Positions 1 through 7,653 of a DNA stretch of 64,000 nt are shown piece by piece. Position 1 is the first letter of the stretch. Each line of letters starts with the position of its first letter. The position numbers were made by a program, and so were the translations under genes. Source of the stretch: JANNBN01 sp031430595 (lineage in GTDB: Bacteria; Actinomycetota; Acidimicrobiia; Acidimicrobiales; JANYDT01); NCBI GenBank assembly GCA_031430595.1, contig JANPBU010000027.1, positions 47,869-111,868 on the forward strand, read 5' to 3'. The notes under the pieces were generated by a model. The model had not been told where the DNA came from. It made no database searches and was given only the letters and a program-made list of their open reading frames with translations.

Positions 1-2
1 AA

Positions 3-1058
3 CCTGTCGCCGATCAGGTTGGCCGGGCACTCAAAGCTGCCAGGGTCGTGACGGTTCATCCCACCTACGTTGGGGGTGGATTTGGACGAAAATTCTCGGT
101 TCATGCGGCGGCTGAAGCAGCGAGACTATCCGAAGCCGTTGGAAAGCCTGTACACGTAGGGTGGACTCGCGAACAAGATATGGCTTTCGGGCCGTTCCGA
201 CCACCTAGCCAAACGTCGTTTCGTGGGCTCGTGTCCAAGCAGGGCAAGATCGTCGCGATTGATCAAGAATCACGATCACTGGCAATGACGGGGATTCCGA
301 AATTCGCAATCAATCTCATTGGATTCGATCCAACCGCCATGCAAGGACAGTTTTTGCCCTACGAACTCGACCACTATCGGGTACGAGCAGGCGCGGTACC
401 TTCTCCGGTACCAACGGGAATCTGGCGAGGGGTAGGGCTGTTGCCGAATGTCTTCGGCGTGGAAAGTTTCATTGACGAACTGGCGCATTCGGCAAACATC
501 GATCCGTTGGCCTTTCGACTCAATCATCTGCCATCCAACGACGCCGGAGATCGATTCAAACGAGTACTGAACGAAGTGTCCAAACGATCCGGTTGGGAAA
601 CCTCTCTGCCTGCTGGAGAGGGACGCGGGATTGCCTGTTCTGGTTCTTCAGGGGCAACGGTTGCAGTGGTGGTCCGCGTTCGGGTAGCTGGCAAGGAAAA
701 GGACAAAGTCGCTACCGTTCAGCAGGTACACGTTTGCGCTGACCCTGGCTTGGTGGTGAACCCAGCCGGAGCGAAATTGCAACTCGTCGGTGCCGTGATG
801 ATGAGCTTGAGCTCGGCGTTTCATGAATCATTGACGTTTCGCAACGGGATGGTAGAACAACAGAACTTCGACGACTACACCATCCTCGGGCCCCAAGGAG
901 CCCCCTCGGTAGACGTGCACCTCATAGGAACGGGCGATGTTCCAGGAGGACTCGGCGAACCAGGCGTTGGCCCCATCGCTGCGGCGCTAGCCAACGCTAT
1001 CTTCACCGCTTCGGGAACCCGTCTTCGCTCTCTACCGCTCACTTTTTCGGCGCAGTGA
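3..1058 (+). CDS. Molybdopterin-binding subunit of a xanthine dehydrogenase/isoquinoline oxidoreductase (IorB) type enzyme, 5' end outside window
   Basis: The reading frame is open from the first bases, so the gene starts upstream; the GTG at 48 is internal. The translation begins near a GGGFGRK motif, typical of the molybdopterin-binding domain of aldehyde/xanthine dehydrogenase large subunits. It ends with GLGEPGVGPIAAALANAIF, the conserved C-terminal segment holding the catalytic-type Glu. These enzymes hydroxylate aldehydes or N-heterocycles together with a 2Fe-2S subunit, which would lie upstream and is not visible. The substrate cannot be told. Family is confident from the two motifs; IorB-type rather than CO dehydrogenase-type is inferred from the overall look. 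Confidence 0.85.
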   Translation, partial: PVADQVGRALKAARVVTVHPTYVGGGFGRKFSVHAAAEAARLSEAVGKPVHVGWTREQDMAFGPFRPPSQTSFRGLVSKQGKIVAIDQESRSLAMTGIPKFAINLIGFDPTAMQGQFLPYELDHYRVRAGAVPSPVPTGIWRGVGLLPNVFGVESFIDELAHSANIDPLAFRLNHLPSNDAGDRFKRVLNEVSKRSGWETSLPAGEGRGIACSGSSGATVAVVVRVRVAGKEKDKVATVQQVHVCADPGLVVNPAGAKLQLVGAVMMSLSSAFHESLTFRNGMVEQQNFDDYTILGPQGAPSVDVHLIGTGDVPGGLGEPGVGPIAAALANAIFTASGTRLRSLPLTFSAQ

Positions 1059-1109
1059 TCATTGGCTTACTCCTCGCTCGGCCGAGCAGTCTCGCAACGT
1101 ACATCGGGC

Positions 1110-1718
1110 CTATTCCAAGACAGCACCCTCGCCGTAAGCTCCGAAGGTGATCAGGGAATCTAGGGCAGACACCAAGTCTCTTCCCCTCGAGTAGCCGCGC
1201 TTGTTAATCGCAATAACTGCAATTCGAGCGATGTCCCAATCAGCAGGGCTACACACTTCGCGCAGCGCCCGCAGATCATCAGCGTCGGCCGGACGTTGCC
1301 GGTCGTCTCGGGCAAGAAGTTTCATTGCAATGAGATCACCGATACTCGCAACCGGAAGTATTAGTGCTGGGATCACCGAAATCAGGGTTGAGCGTTGAAC
1401 AATTTCTTGCTCAATTCCCGACGAAGCAAACAACAAATCGGTAATGACCGATCCCTCAGTTTCAAGGCGTACCGTCGACATACGACCGGTGGCTTCTTGC
1501 TCAATCACCGCAAGTACGGAGTACCCAATATTTTGCATTGCAAAGACGACCTGTTCGGCTTGTTGGTCGCTTTCAACGGCAATCGCCAGATCTGCGTCAC
1601 GAGTCATTCTCGGCTCGGCGCGAGCCGAAACTGCCAATCCACCAACGACGGCAAAACTCGCACCAATCAACTTCATGTCGTTCGCAGCCTTGCGCAATTG
1701 CTGCTCTATAGACGTCAT
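1110..1718 (-). CDS. AbiEii/AbiGii-like nucleotidyltransferase (toxin-like)
   Basis: The 202-residue protein carries the nucleotidyltransferase signature: VVGGLAVSAR near residues 24-33, followed by RMTRDADLAI with the Asp-x-Asp metal pair, then a LIAMKLLARDDRQRPADADDL-type helix. This pattern is that of AbiEii/MenA-like minimal nucleotidyltransferases, several of which are toxins that modify tRNA. The start overlaps the stop of the small upstream gene by four bases (ATGA), so the two are translationally coupled. That layout fits a toxin-antitoxin-like pair, but toxicity is inference; many actinobacterial relatives have no tested role. Confidence 0.8.
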   Translation of the reverse strand: MTSIEQQLRKAANDMKLIGASFAVVGGLAVSARAEPRMTRDADLAIAVESDQQAEQVVFAMQNIGYSVLAVIEQEATGRMSTVRLETEGSVITDLLFASSGIEQEIVQRSTLISVIPALILPVASIGDLIAMKLLARDDRQRPADADDLRALREVCSPADWDIARIAVIAINKRGYSRGRDLVSALDSLITFGAYGEGAVLE

Positions 1719-1933
1719 GACCGGGGCCAGGAAACTTGACGACCAATCGCGTCACCAAAAGGCGCACCTGGTCGATCTCTTCTCCAAGCGAGAACAACGG
1801 CGGCAACCTCTTCCTCACTCGCTTCAGGGTGCTCCCTGCGGTGACGTTCTCCCCTCATCAGGACTGCCAGTTCCAAGAGTTCGAATGCGACAGCCATGCC
1901 ATTTCTAGGCTGCTCACCGGCATCTATAGACAT
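1715..1933 (-). CDS. Small partner protein of the nucleotidyltransferase, antitoxin-like
   Basis: A 72-residue, charged, helical protein containing ELLELAVLMRGERHRREHP, with no cysteines or membrane segment. It precedes the nucleotidyltransferase on the same strand and overlaps it by four bases. A small gene of this kind commonly sits in front of AbiEii-like genes in actinobacteria, so an antitoxin or chaperone-like role is plausible but not shown. An internal ATG at residue 13 could be the true start. No DNA-binding motif is recognisable. Confidence 0.6.
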   Translation of the reverse strand: MSIDAGEQPRNGMAVAFELLELAVLMRGERHRREHPEASEEEVAAVVLAWRRDRPGAPFGDAIGRQVSWPRS

Positions 1934-2056
1934 GCTAAAACCCTAGTAGGTCTGATTAGGCAGCGTTCGGAAGCGCAACTTCGCCTTCGTTCCGGGGCCA
2001 GCTCACTGGCAAGAGGCACCGGTAAAGGTTTCAGTCTGATAAGCCGATGTATCGAT

Positions 2057-3325
2057 ATGGCTGTTTCTGCCGCGGCACTAGTCGCCCACGTTCTTCGCCG
2101 GTGCGCGATCGCGCCCACCCCCGCCACGGTGAGCCGATTCGCTAGCTCGGCTCCCGACCCGAGAAGTGCGGCAAATGCTGCTCTTGATTGGGTTCTCAGT
2201 GCTGCACCCCGGCCCATCCAACCGCCCCAAATCAACCGTGACGGTTGGGAAGCAAACCTTGTTGGGTGGACCACCAATCTACGGTCGGCTGATGCGGGGC
2301 TTCACGAGCGAATGACTTGGTTTTGGCATGGTCACTTTCCAGTTGGGGGTGGAAAGGTTGGCAACCTTCCCATGATGCATGCCAACCAACAGTTGCTACG
2401 TACGCATGCAATGGGAAATTTCAGCACGCTGCTTCATCAGTTACTCAACGACCCGGCTACCCTGATCATGCTTGATCTGGCTGGTTCAAGCGTGGCCGCC
2501 CCAAATGAAAACTTCGCCCGAGAGTTGATGGAGCTGTTCACTACAGGCCCCGGCGTGTACACCGAAGACGATGTCAAAGCCGCAGCGCTTGCCCTGGCCG
2601 GTATCGAGGTTGACTATGACACGGCGAAAATCACTCGTAATCCGGAACGAGCACTGGGTGGCGAGGTCGTGTTTCTCGGCCGTCGAGGACGCCTTTCGCC
2701 GGAAGATGTGATCGATACTGTGCTCGCCCACGAAGCAACCGCACCTTTCGTTGCCGGAAAAATTCACCATCACCTCGCCGGGGTGCAGCCCTCACCCGAA
2801 ATACGAGCCGACCTAGCGAACATTTTCCGAACTTCCGGGTGGGAAATAAAACCGGTTGTCGAACGCATCGTTAGAAGCGAAGCGTTTTTAGAGTCACGCC
2901 TCAACCGACCAAAGTTCCCCATCGAATGGTGGGTCGGGGCGTTGGGTTCGCTACTTCCCTATCGATCGGGCGAATCAACCGATGTCAATACGTGGTTTCT
3001 ACACGATCTCAACCAAATGCCAAATGACCCGCCCAACGTCGCTGGGTGGCCAATCTCTAATCGGTGGCTGTCGTCTGACCAGCAACTTGCGCGAGCTTCG
3101 TATGTACGCAGCACATCGTGGAGATGTGCACCCCTTGTAGTGCCTGCCGGTGGAGACCTTGTGTCTGCGACTCTCGCTCGGTGCAGCCTGTACGAGGTGT
3201 CTGATCGAACTCTGAATGTTCTTCGAAATGCCGCTATCGCTGTTGCCGGTCAAGCTGATGAGCTCACCATTAGCCGCCGCCTGATCACCGCCGCCCTTTG
3301 CTCACCGGAGTTTGCGCTCGCATGA
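2057..3325 (+). CDS. DUF1800 family protein
   Basis: The frame is open from 1736, but starting there would overlap the divergent small gene; ATG 2057 gives 422 residues beginning just before the conserved LVAHVLRRCA segment. The family pattern is clear: MTWFWHGHFPV, then NENFARELMELFTTGPG followed by YTEDDVKAAALALAG. DUF1800 proteins are large, usually exported proteins of unknown function, nearly always encoded next to a DUF1501 protein, as here. I see no convincing signal peptide at this start. The stop overlaps the next start by four bases, so the two are coupled. Confidence 0.9.
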   Translation: MAVSAAALVAHVLRRCAIAPTPATVSRFASSAPDPRSAANAALDWVLSAAPRPIQPPQINRDGWEANLVGWTTNLRSADAGLHERMTWFWHGHFPVGGGKVGNLPMMHANQQLLRTHAMGNFSTLLHQLLNDPATLIMLDLAGSSVAAPNENFARELMELFTTGPGVYTEDDVKAAALALAGIEVDYDTAKITRNPERALGGEVVFLGRRGRLSPEDVIDTVLAHEATAPFVAGKIHHHLAGVQPSPEIRADLANIFRTSGWEIKPVVERIVRSEAFLESRLNRPKFPIEWWVGALGSLLPYRSGESTDVNTWFLHDLNQMPNDPPNVAGWPISNRWLSSDQQLARASYVRSTSWRCAPLVVPAGGDLVSATLARCSLYEVSDRTLNVLRNAAIAVAGQADELTISRRLITAALCSPEFALA

Positions 3326-4674
3326 ACAACAATTCCGCCAAATCCAACCACGAGTTGTTGAATGGCTCACTTGATACGCGTACGAATATTCACGATGCGC
3401 AAGATGCTGGGCTTCACATCCCCGTTGGCGTGACTCGACGCAGGCTGTTGTCGATGGTGGGGGTTGGCACAGCGGCTGCCCTTGCACCCTTCGAATCGGC
3501 TAATGCTGCGAACAAGAAGAAGAAGTCGAAACCTCCGGCATCGGGCAAAGCCGCCCAGGTTGGACCAACTTCTGCTGGACCACGTGTACTTATCGTCATC
3601 GAATTGCAGGGCGGCAATGATGGTTTCTCGATGCTGATTCCAACGGGCGATGCACGCTTTCGAAGTCTTCGAGACCGGGCCTGGCTTGACCCGAAAAGTA
3701 TGTCTCGCCTCGACGACCGGTACTCAATCGCTGCAGGCCTCGCCCCAATCGCAGCCCGATTGTCGTTTGTCGAAGGTGTAGGGGTAGCGAAGCCTGAGCT
3801 CAGCCATACTGCGATGATGACTCGGTGGTGGCAAGGCGACCCTGACGGAAGCGGCATCGATCGTTCTGGTTTTCTGGGTCGACTTTGCGATGTGCTCGGT
3901 GAACCAACGGGAAACCCGATTACCGGCGTCGGCCTCGGCGGTGGAACCAGCCCATCGCTCCTTAGTGTCAGGCCAACGACGGTTTCGCTACCAGAACTTT
4001 GGTCACTGAAGGAGTTAGTCAAAGACCAAGACGTTCAGATGCGCCCAACCCTGTCTGCGCTTGCTGAGGGTGGTACCGAGACGGCCGGATTGACTGTTGC
4101 TTCGGGCGATTTGATTGCAGCAGCCCGAATGGGAATGTCGGGTGGGCTCAACCTGGCCGGGTCACTCAGTGGTCTGAATGGTAAGCCTGTTGGGTATCCC
4201 GATAACGGTTTGTCTGGGGGCTTAGCAATGGCTCGCGAACTCATATCGTTGAACCTCGGCACCCGTGTCATGCACGTGAAGTGGGGGTCGTTCGATACCC
4301 ACACGGGCCATGCCTGGGCGCACCCCGATCAGATGCGACAGCTTGGTGCAACGTTGGTTGCGTTCCATAACGACCTTGTAAAACATGGGTTGGCGAACCG
4401 GGTGCTCGTTGCCACGGTCAGCGAGTTCGGCCGACGTCCCCAGGCGAATGCCGGTGGTACCGATCACGGAACCGCCTCAACCATGCTGCTGATGGGTCCA
4501 CAACGGCCCGGTCGTCATGGCGTCGCACCCGATTTCGGAAGGCTTGATTCCGCCGGAAACGTCACTGCGTCAGTGTCGATGACCGACTACTACGCATCGT
4601 TGGCTTCTTGGGTCGGGGTGCCGACCGGTGCAGTGTTGAAATCGGGAACACCGATCGCCTCGCTTGGCATCTGA
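3322..4674 (+). CDS. DUF1501 family protein with Tat signal
   Basis: Start chosen at ATG 3322 because it overlaps the DUF1800 stop as ATGA; 450 residues. An unusually long N-terminal tail leads to VTRRRLLSMVGVGTAAALAP, a twin-arginine signal, so the protein is probably exported folded. The mature part has LQGGNDGFSMLIP, ELSHTAMMTRWWQGDP and, near the C-terminus, VLVATVSEFGRRPQANAGGTDHGTAS, the alkaline-phosphatase-superfamily-like signatures of DUF1501. Function in actinobacteria is unknown. With DUF1800 it probably forms one exported unit. Confidence 0.92.
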   Translation: MNNNSAKSNHELLNGSLDTRTNIHDAQDAGLHIPVGVTRRRLLSMVGVGTAAALAPFESANAANKKKKSKPPASGKAAQVGPTSAGPRVLIVIELQGGNDGFSMLIPTGDARFRSLRDRAWLDPKSMSRLDDRYSIAAGLAPIAARLSFVEGVGVAKPELSHTAMMTRWWQGDPDGSGIDRSGFLGRLCDVLGEPTGNPITGVGLGGGTSPSLLSVRPTTVSLPELWSLKELVKDQDVQMRPTLSALAEGGTETAGLTVASGDLIAAARMGMSGGLNLAGSLSGLNGKPVGYPDNGLSGGLAMARELISLNLGTRVMHVKWGSFDTHTGHAWAHPDQMRQLGATLVAFHNDLVKHGLANRVLVATVSEFGRRPQANAGGTDHGTASTMLLMGPQRPGRHGVAPDFGRLDSAGNVTASVSMTDYYASLASWVGVPTGAVLKSGTPIASLGI

Positions 4675-4706
4675 ACAAGTTCCCATATCTGAACGAGTTC
4701 GCAGTT

Positions 4707-4783
4707 TCATTTGTCAGTTTGAGGCTCATTTGTCAGGTTCAGGCGGTCCCAGGCTGACAAGTGGGCACGAAACTGACAAACGA
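4707..4783. terminator. Nested inverted repeat between convergent genes
   Basis: An outer pair (4707-4720 with 4770-4783, 13 of 14 paired) and an inner pair (4727-4736 with 4754-4763, 9 of 10 paired) share the core TTTGTCAG/CTGACAAA. The element fills the space between two convergent genes, which suits a bidirectional terminator. There is no T-run, and the repeated core could instead be a protein-binding site. Confidence 0.5.
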
Positions 4784-4785
4784 GA

Positions 4786-5097
4786 TTAGGTCGCTAGTTC
4801 GAGCTTGATGAGGGTCCAGTCGCCGATGCGGGTTACCGCCGTCGAGACCGGCACCGATTTTCCCGCCAAGACGATCGACGGTGTTGCATCGGCTTCGAGG
4901 TTGCGCACCCACTGCGATGTTGCCCGGACGGTCGACACGAATAGTGTGTTGCCAAATCGTTGGGCAAGCACTGGTACTCGACGTGGCGTGCCACTTTTTC
5001 GGCCCCTAGTCTCAACAACGATGAGGCCCGAACCGACTAGCCACGGGCTGCCAATACCCCGCTGAACCAGCCCGTTAACGATCGAGTTAATAGTCAC
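4786..5097 (-). CDS. DUF385/Ddn-like deazaflavin-dependent nitroreductase family protein
   Basis: A 103-residue protein of the split beta-barrel flavin/F420-binding fold. The N-terminal VVETRGRKSGTPRRVPVL is the hallmark of this family, with VRNLEADATPSIVLAGK further on. Relatives bind coenzyme F420 or act as quinone reductases, but this copy is shorter than Ddn and may be a minimal member. It stands alone, convergent with the DUF1501 gene and divergent from the hydrolase at 5126, with only 28 bases between the two starts. Confidence 0.8.
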   Translation of the reverse strand: MTINSIVNGLVQRGIGSPWLVGSGLIVVETRGRKSGTPRRVPVLAQRFGNTLFVSTVRATSQWVRNLEADATPSIVLAGKSVPVSTAVTRIGDWTLIKLELAT

Positions 5098-5125
5098 CCC
5101 TGAACCTTAGGGGTACCGTGGGGCT

Positions 5126-5980
5126 GTGAATAATTGGGAGCAAGGCTTCATCGAGTCAAACGGCGCGCAACTGAATTACTTCCGTTCGGGCGGAAATTTG
5201 CCTCCGATCGTGCTTGTGCACGGGTTCACCGATTCAGCGGTGTACTTCACCCGTCTTGCTGAGTCACTTGCCACCGATTGGGACGTGGTGGCCTACGATG
5301 CGAGGGGTCATGGCAAGTCGTCTCGCTACGTTGACTCTGGAAGTCGATTTGATGATCAGGTTCGGGTGAGCGATCTCGTGAACGTGATCGAATATCTTTC
5401 ACTTGATCGTCCCGTGTTGATTGGCCACAGCATGGGTGCCGCCACAATTGCGCTCACACTTGCAGAACATCCACAGATCAGCCGGGGTGCGGTACTTGAA
5501 GACCCGGCATGGTGGGAACTTGATGATGACCAACTCGAATTGCGTCGAGCCGGTCGAGCGCAACAGGCTGCGGCATGGCGAGAGTGGGTGCTGGCATTTC
5601 AGGCAATGTCGATCGAGGACGGAATTGCGATGCGTACGACCGATGAACCAACCTGGAACTCGACAGACGTTGAAACGTCAAGCTATGCGCGCATACATTT
5701 CGATCTTGACCTATTCGAACCGTTCCTACCCGAGCGCTCGCCGTGGAGGGCTTCGGTCCGAGCCTTTCAACAACCTGTACTCCTGATGCTCGGTTCTATG
5801 CCGGAACGCTCAGCGATCATCACCCCCCAATTGGCAATCGAAGCCCGTGAACTTAACCCCATGTTGACTTGGAACCAAATCGATGCAGCCGGGCACCATC
5901 TTCGCTACGACCAGTTTGATGCGTTCATCGGTGCAGTTAATACTTTTTTTGCCGATACCGGAATGCGAACAAGAGCCTAG
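5126..5980 (+). CDS. Alpha/beta hydrolase
   Basis: 284 residues from a GTG start. The pattern is that of the alpha/beta hydrolase fold: VLVHGFTDSAVYF (oxyanion HG), YDARGHGKSS, the nucleophile elbow GHSMGAAT and a late AAGHHLRYD with the catalytic His. The acid is probably the Asp/Glu after strand six. Substrate unknown; esterase, lactonase or haloperoxidase-like activity are all possible. The gene is followed after 14 bases by the small secreted protein gene, so they may be cotranscribed. Confidence 0.9.
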   Translation: MNNWEQGFIESNGAQLNYFRSGGNLPPIVLVHGFTDSAVYFTRLAESLATDWDVVAYDARGHGKSSRYVDSGSRFDDQVRVSDLVNVIEYLSLDRPVLIGHSMGAATIALTLAEHPQISRGAVLEDPAWWELDDDQLELRRAGRAQQAAAWREWVLAFQAMSIEDGIAMRTTDEPTWNSTDVETSSYARIHFDLDLFEPFLPERSPWRASVRAFQQPVLLMLGSMPERSAIITPQLAIEARELNPMLTWNQIDAAGHHLRYDQFDAFIGAVNTFFADTGMRTRA

Positions 5981-5994
5981 GGAGTTTCGTCTAG

Positions 5995-6348
5995 ATGACC
6001 ACTACGTCAACCCCCAAAATCTCCATTCGTCGCGCCCTTATACTTTCGCTGCTTGCTGGCTCGATGAGCCTTGCTGCGGCAAGCCCGTCACAGGCTGCTA
6101 CCGCTAAAGCCGGAACCGTCTGTAAAAAGGTAAACGCTAAATCAGGTACTGGTTCCAAGGCTGTTGTCTGCAAAAAGACTACAAAGGGCCTGCGCTGGAC
6201 CCCTGTCAAGGCCGCCCCGAAGAAGGCTGCTGACACCACCCTTCCACCTAAGAAGGCGACGGATACGACGCTTCCGCCAAAGAAAGCAACCGACACCACG
6301 ATTGCACCTAAAAAGGCAGCCGACACCACGCTTCCGCCAAAGAAGTAA
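5995..6348 (+). CDS. Small secreted Lys/Ala/Thr/Pro-rich repeat protein
   Basis: 117 residues. A signal peptide (residues about 8-33, ending in a SQA-type site) is followed by a two-cysteine segment, C-x15-C-x8-W, then four exact-length decapeptide repeats of the form KKAxDTTLPP ending in KK. The tail is strongly basic and probably extended, as in cell-wall or polyanion-binding linkers. The start ATG has TAGGGAG upstream. The cysteine segment recurs in two other secreted proteins in this window (at 29186 and 33417). No known function. Confidence 0.7.
   Translation: MTTTSTPKISIRRALILSLLAGSMSLAAASPSQAATAKAGTVCKKVNAKSGTGSKAVVCKKTTKGLRWTPVKAAPKKAADTTLPPKKATDTTLPPKKATDTTIAPKKAADTTLPPKK
6220..6345 (+). 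repeat. Four tandem 30-bp coding repeats plus partial
   Basis: Four 30-bp units at 6220-6249, 6250-6279, 6280-6309 and 6310-6339, plus six more bases, encode KKAADTTLPP, KKATDTTLPP, KKATDTTIAP and KKAADTTLPP. The codons differ between units while the peptide is kept, which suggests selection on the protein rather than a very recent expansion. Confidence 0.85.
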
Positions 6349-6369
6349 TCGAACTTATGGTTGGTTAGC

Positions 6370-6645
6370 ATGGCACCATCCGTTTGCTCTCACCTTTGCG
6401 AGTTATATGGTGATGCCGTGCTCACAATCGCTGACCTAGCTCTTGCCGTGGCCGAGAGCTTGGCGGACGAGCTCGAACCAGATGGGTTTCGATTGCGATT
6501 GGTGCGACAATTCCTCATGGATGCTTCGCGTGGGGACGTACAGGCGATGGTGGAAGCGGCACCACCTTCTACCGGATCTGTTAACTTGGACGCGTTCGCC
6601 AACCGAGGGGTTTTCATCAGCCGAGACTCGTTGGTAAACATCTAG
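6370..6645 (+). CDS. Hypothetical small protein
   Basis: A 91-residue acidic helical protein containing LAESLADELEPDGFRLRLV-like text followed by RQFLMDASRGDVQAMVEAAP. ATG 6370 is preferred to the TTG at 6361, though the ribosome-binding site is weak for both. I do not recognise a family. Its stop shares a base with a following GTG of a very short frame. It lies beside a decayed gene, so it could be a relic itself. Confidence 0.45.
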   Translation: MAPSVCSHLCELYGDAVLTIADLALAVAESLADELEPDGFRLRLVRQFLMDASRGDVQAMVEAAPPSTGSVNLDAFANRGVFISRDSLVNI

Positions 6646-6740
6646 TGGCTTCGTCAAACTCCTTCGGCTTGACTAAGCCTCAAATCGACGACCTACTGCA
6701 AAGGGTTTCCGATGGGGCCGTACGCAGGGAGGTATCGTAA
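6645..6740 (+). CDS. Very short frame coupled to the preceding gene
   Basis: GTG 6645 overlaps the preceding stop and opens 31 codons, including LTKPQIDDLLQRVSDGAVRR, which reads like natural protein sequence. It stops shortly before the rsgA remnant. It may be a mini-gene or the surviving N-terminus of a larger gene cut short by the deletions seen next door. Low confidence. Confidence 0.25.
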   Translation: MASSNSFGLTKPQIDDLLQRVSDGAVRREVS

Positions 6741-6754
6741 GATGGTCAGTGCGC

Positions 6755-7404
6755 TTAGGGTCTTGCTCGTCGTGAGTCTTTGACAAGCCACGCCCACCGT
6801 TTGGCCTCTTCAGATCGCAACCTGGCATCGCTGCGCATTCCGTGATGAAGCTGCTCTCGTTGCAACTTCTTCCAACCCGACAGGCGAGCCTGATCAAGCA
6901 ACCCATTCGCAAGTGCACTGGTAATTGAGCATCCGGGTTCGTTTCCGTGCGAGCAGTTAGAAAATCGACAGGATTGCGCAATCTCTTCGACTTCAGCAAA
7001 GGTCGACGACAAGATTGCATCCAAGTAAACAATTCGCCAAGGTTGACTTTCCAGCTCCTGAGGGTCCGATTACGGCGATTGTTTTGCCCGGAATGATCCA
7101 CGGCCCAAGCAGGTCAATTCCCACACCGGAAACCGAGTCGACTTCGACCACATCGGCGCCCAACCGTAGGAAGGTCATATGCTGACGTAGTTTTACGTAG
7201 TCGACCTCGAAGATCAGCAATCAGTTCACCATGTGTACTTTGAATCGTCCATGAGCCACGGTCATGGCGGGTGACCCGAGCAGGTTCTTGGTATGCGGGC
7301 AGATCAACGAGATCAATATCTCGACGGGTTGACCAACCAAATGAGAGAGGAAACAGAAATGGGGAAGGCAAAGGGTGAAGCTGAGACACAACGGTTCTCC
7401 TGAA
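6755..7404 (-). pseudogene. rsgA: Remnant of ribosome small-subunit GTPase RsgA with two internal deletions
   Basis: Read on the minus strand, three frames give pieces of RsgA in the right order. First is an OB-fold start (PARVTRHDRGSWTI, GRLR, PTVG). Next is the segment before and through the P-loop (VSGVGIDLLGPW, IGPSGAGKSTLANCLLG). Last is the zinc domain (FAEVEEIAQSCRFSNCSH, EPGC) with a helical C-terminus. The joints fall near 7161 and 7022. The first loses the rest of the OB fold and the N-terminal half of the GTPase domain; the second loses the switch/G3 region. Both shift frame. The product cannot be a working GTPase. A functional copy may exist elsewhere. Confidence 0.85.
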
Positions 7405-7653
7405 CATGACACGGCAAATGGAGCGCAAGAAATACCAACAAAGTGAGGTGCTGAGTTGCATCGACGCGAACCGAATCGGTTGGCAAAGAGTTGCGGTTTT
7501 GCTGACCAGGTCAGCAGACGCTACGCAAAGAGACGAGGGCAGTTATTGAAGCCATTGAAATCGTCCCCTTTCGTGCACGTACATCGGTCACCGAAGACCC
7601 GACCACAACATACCAGAAGGCACTCTTTGTCACCGTTCGAATTTACGGCGAGG

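Noticed and set aside
6673..7101. 142-codon minus-strand frame over the rsgA remnant
   Set aside because: It is out of frame with the recognisable RsgA pieces and shows no natural protein pattern.
7405..7653. Possible genes between the rsgA remnant and the ABC exporter
   Set aside because: Short frames on both strands have no start signals or motifs; I see nothing supportable here.
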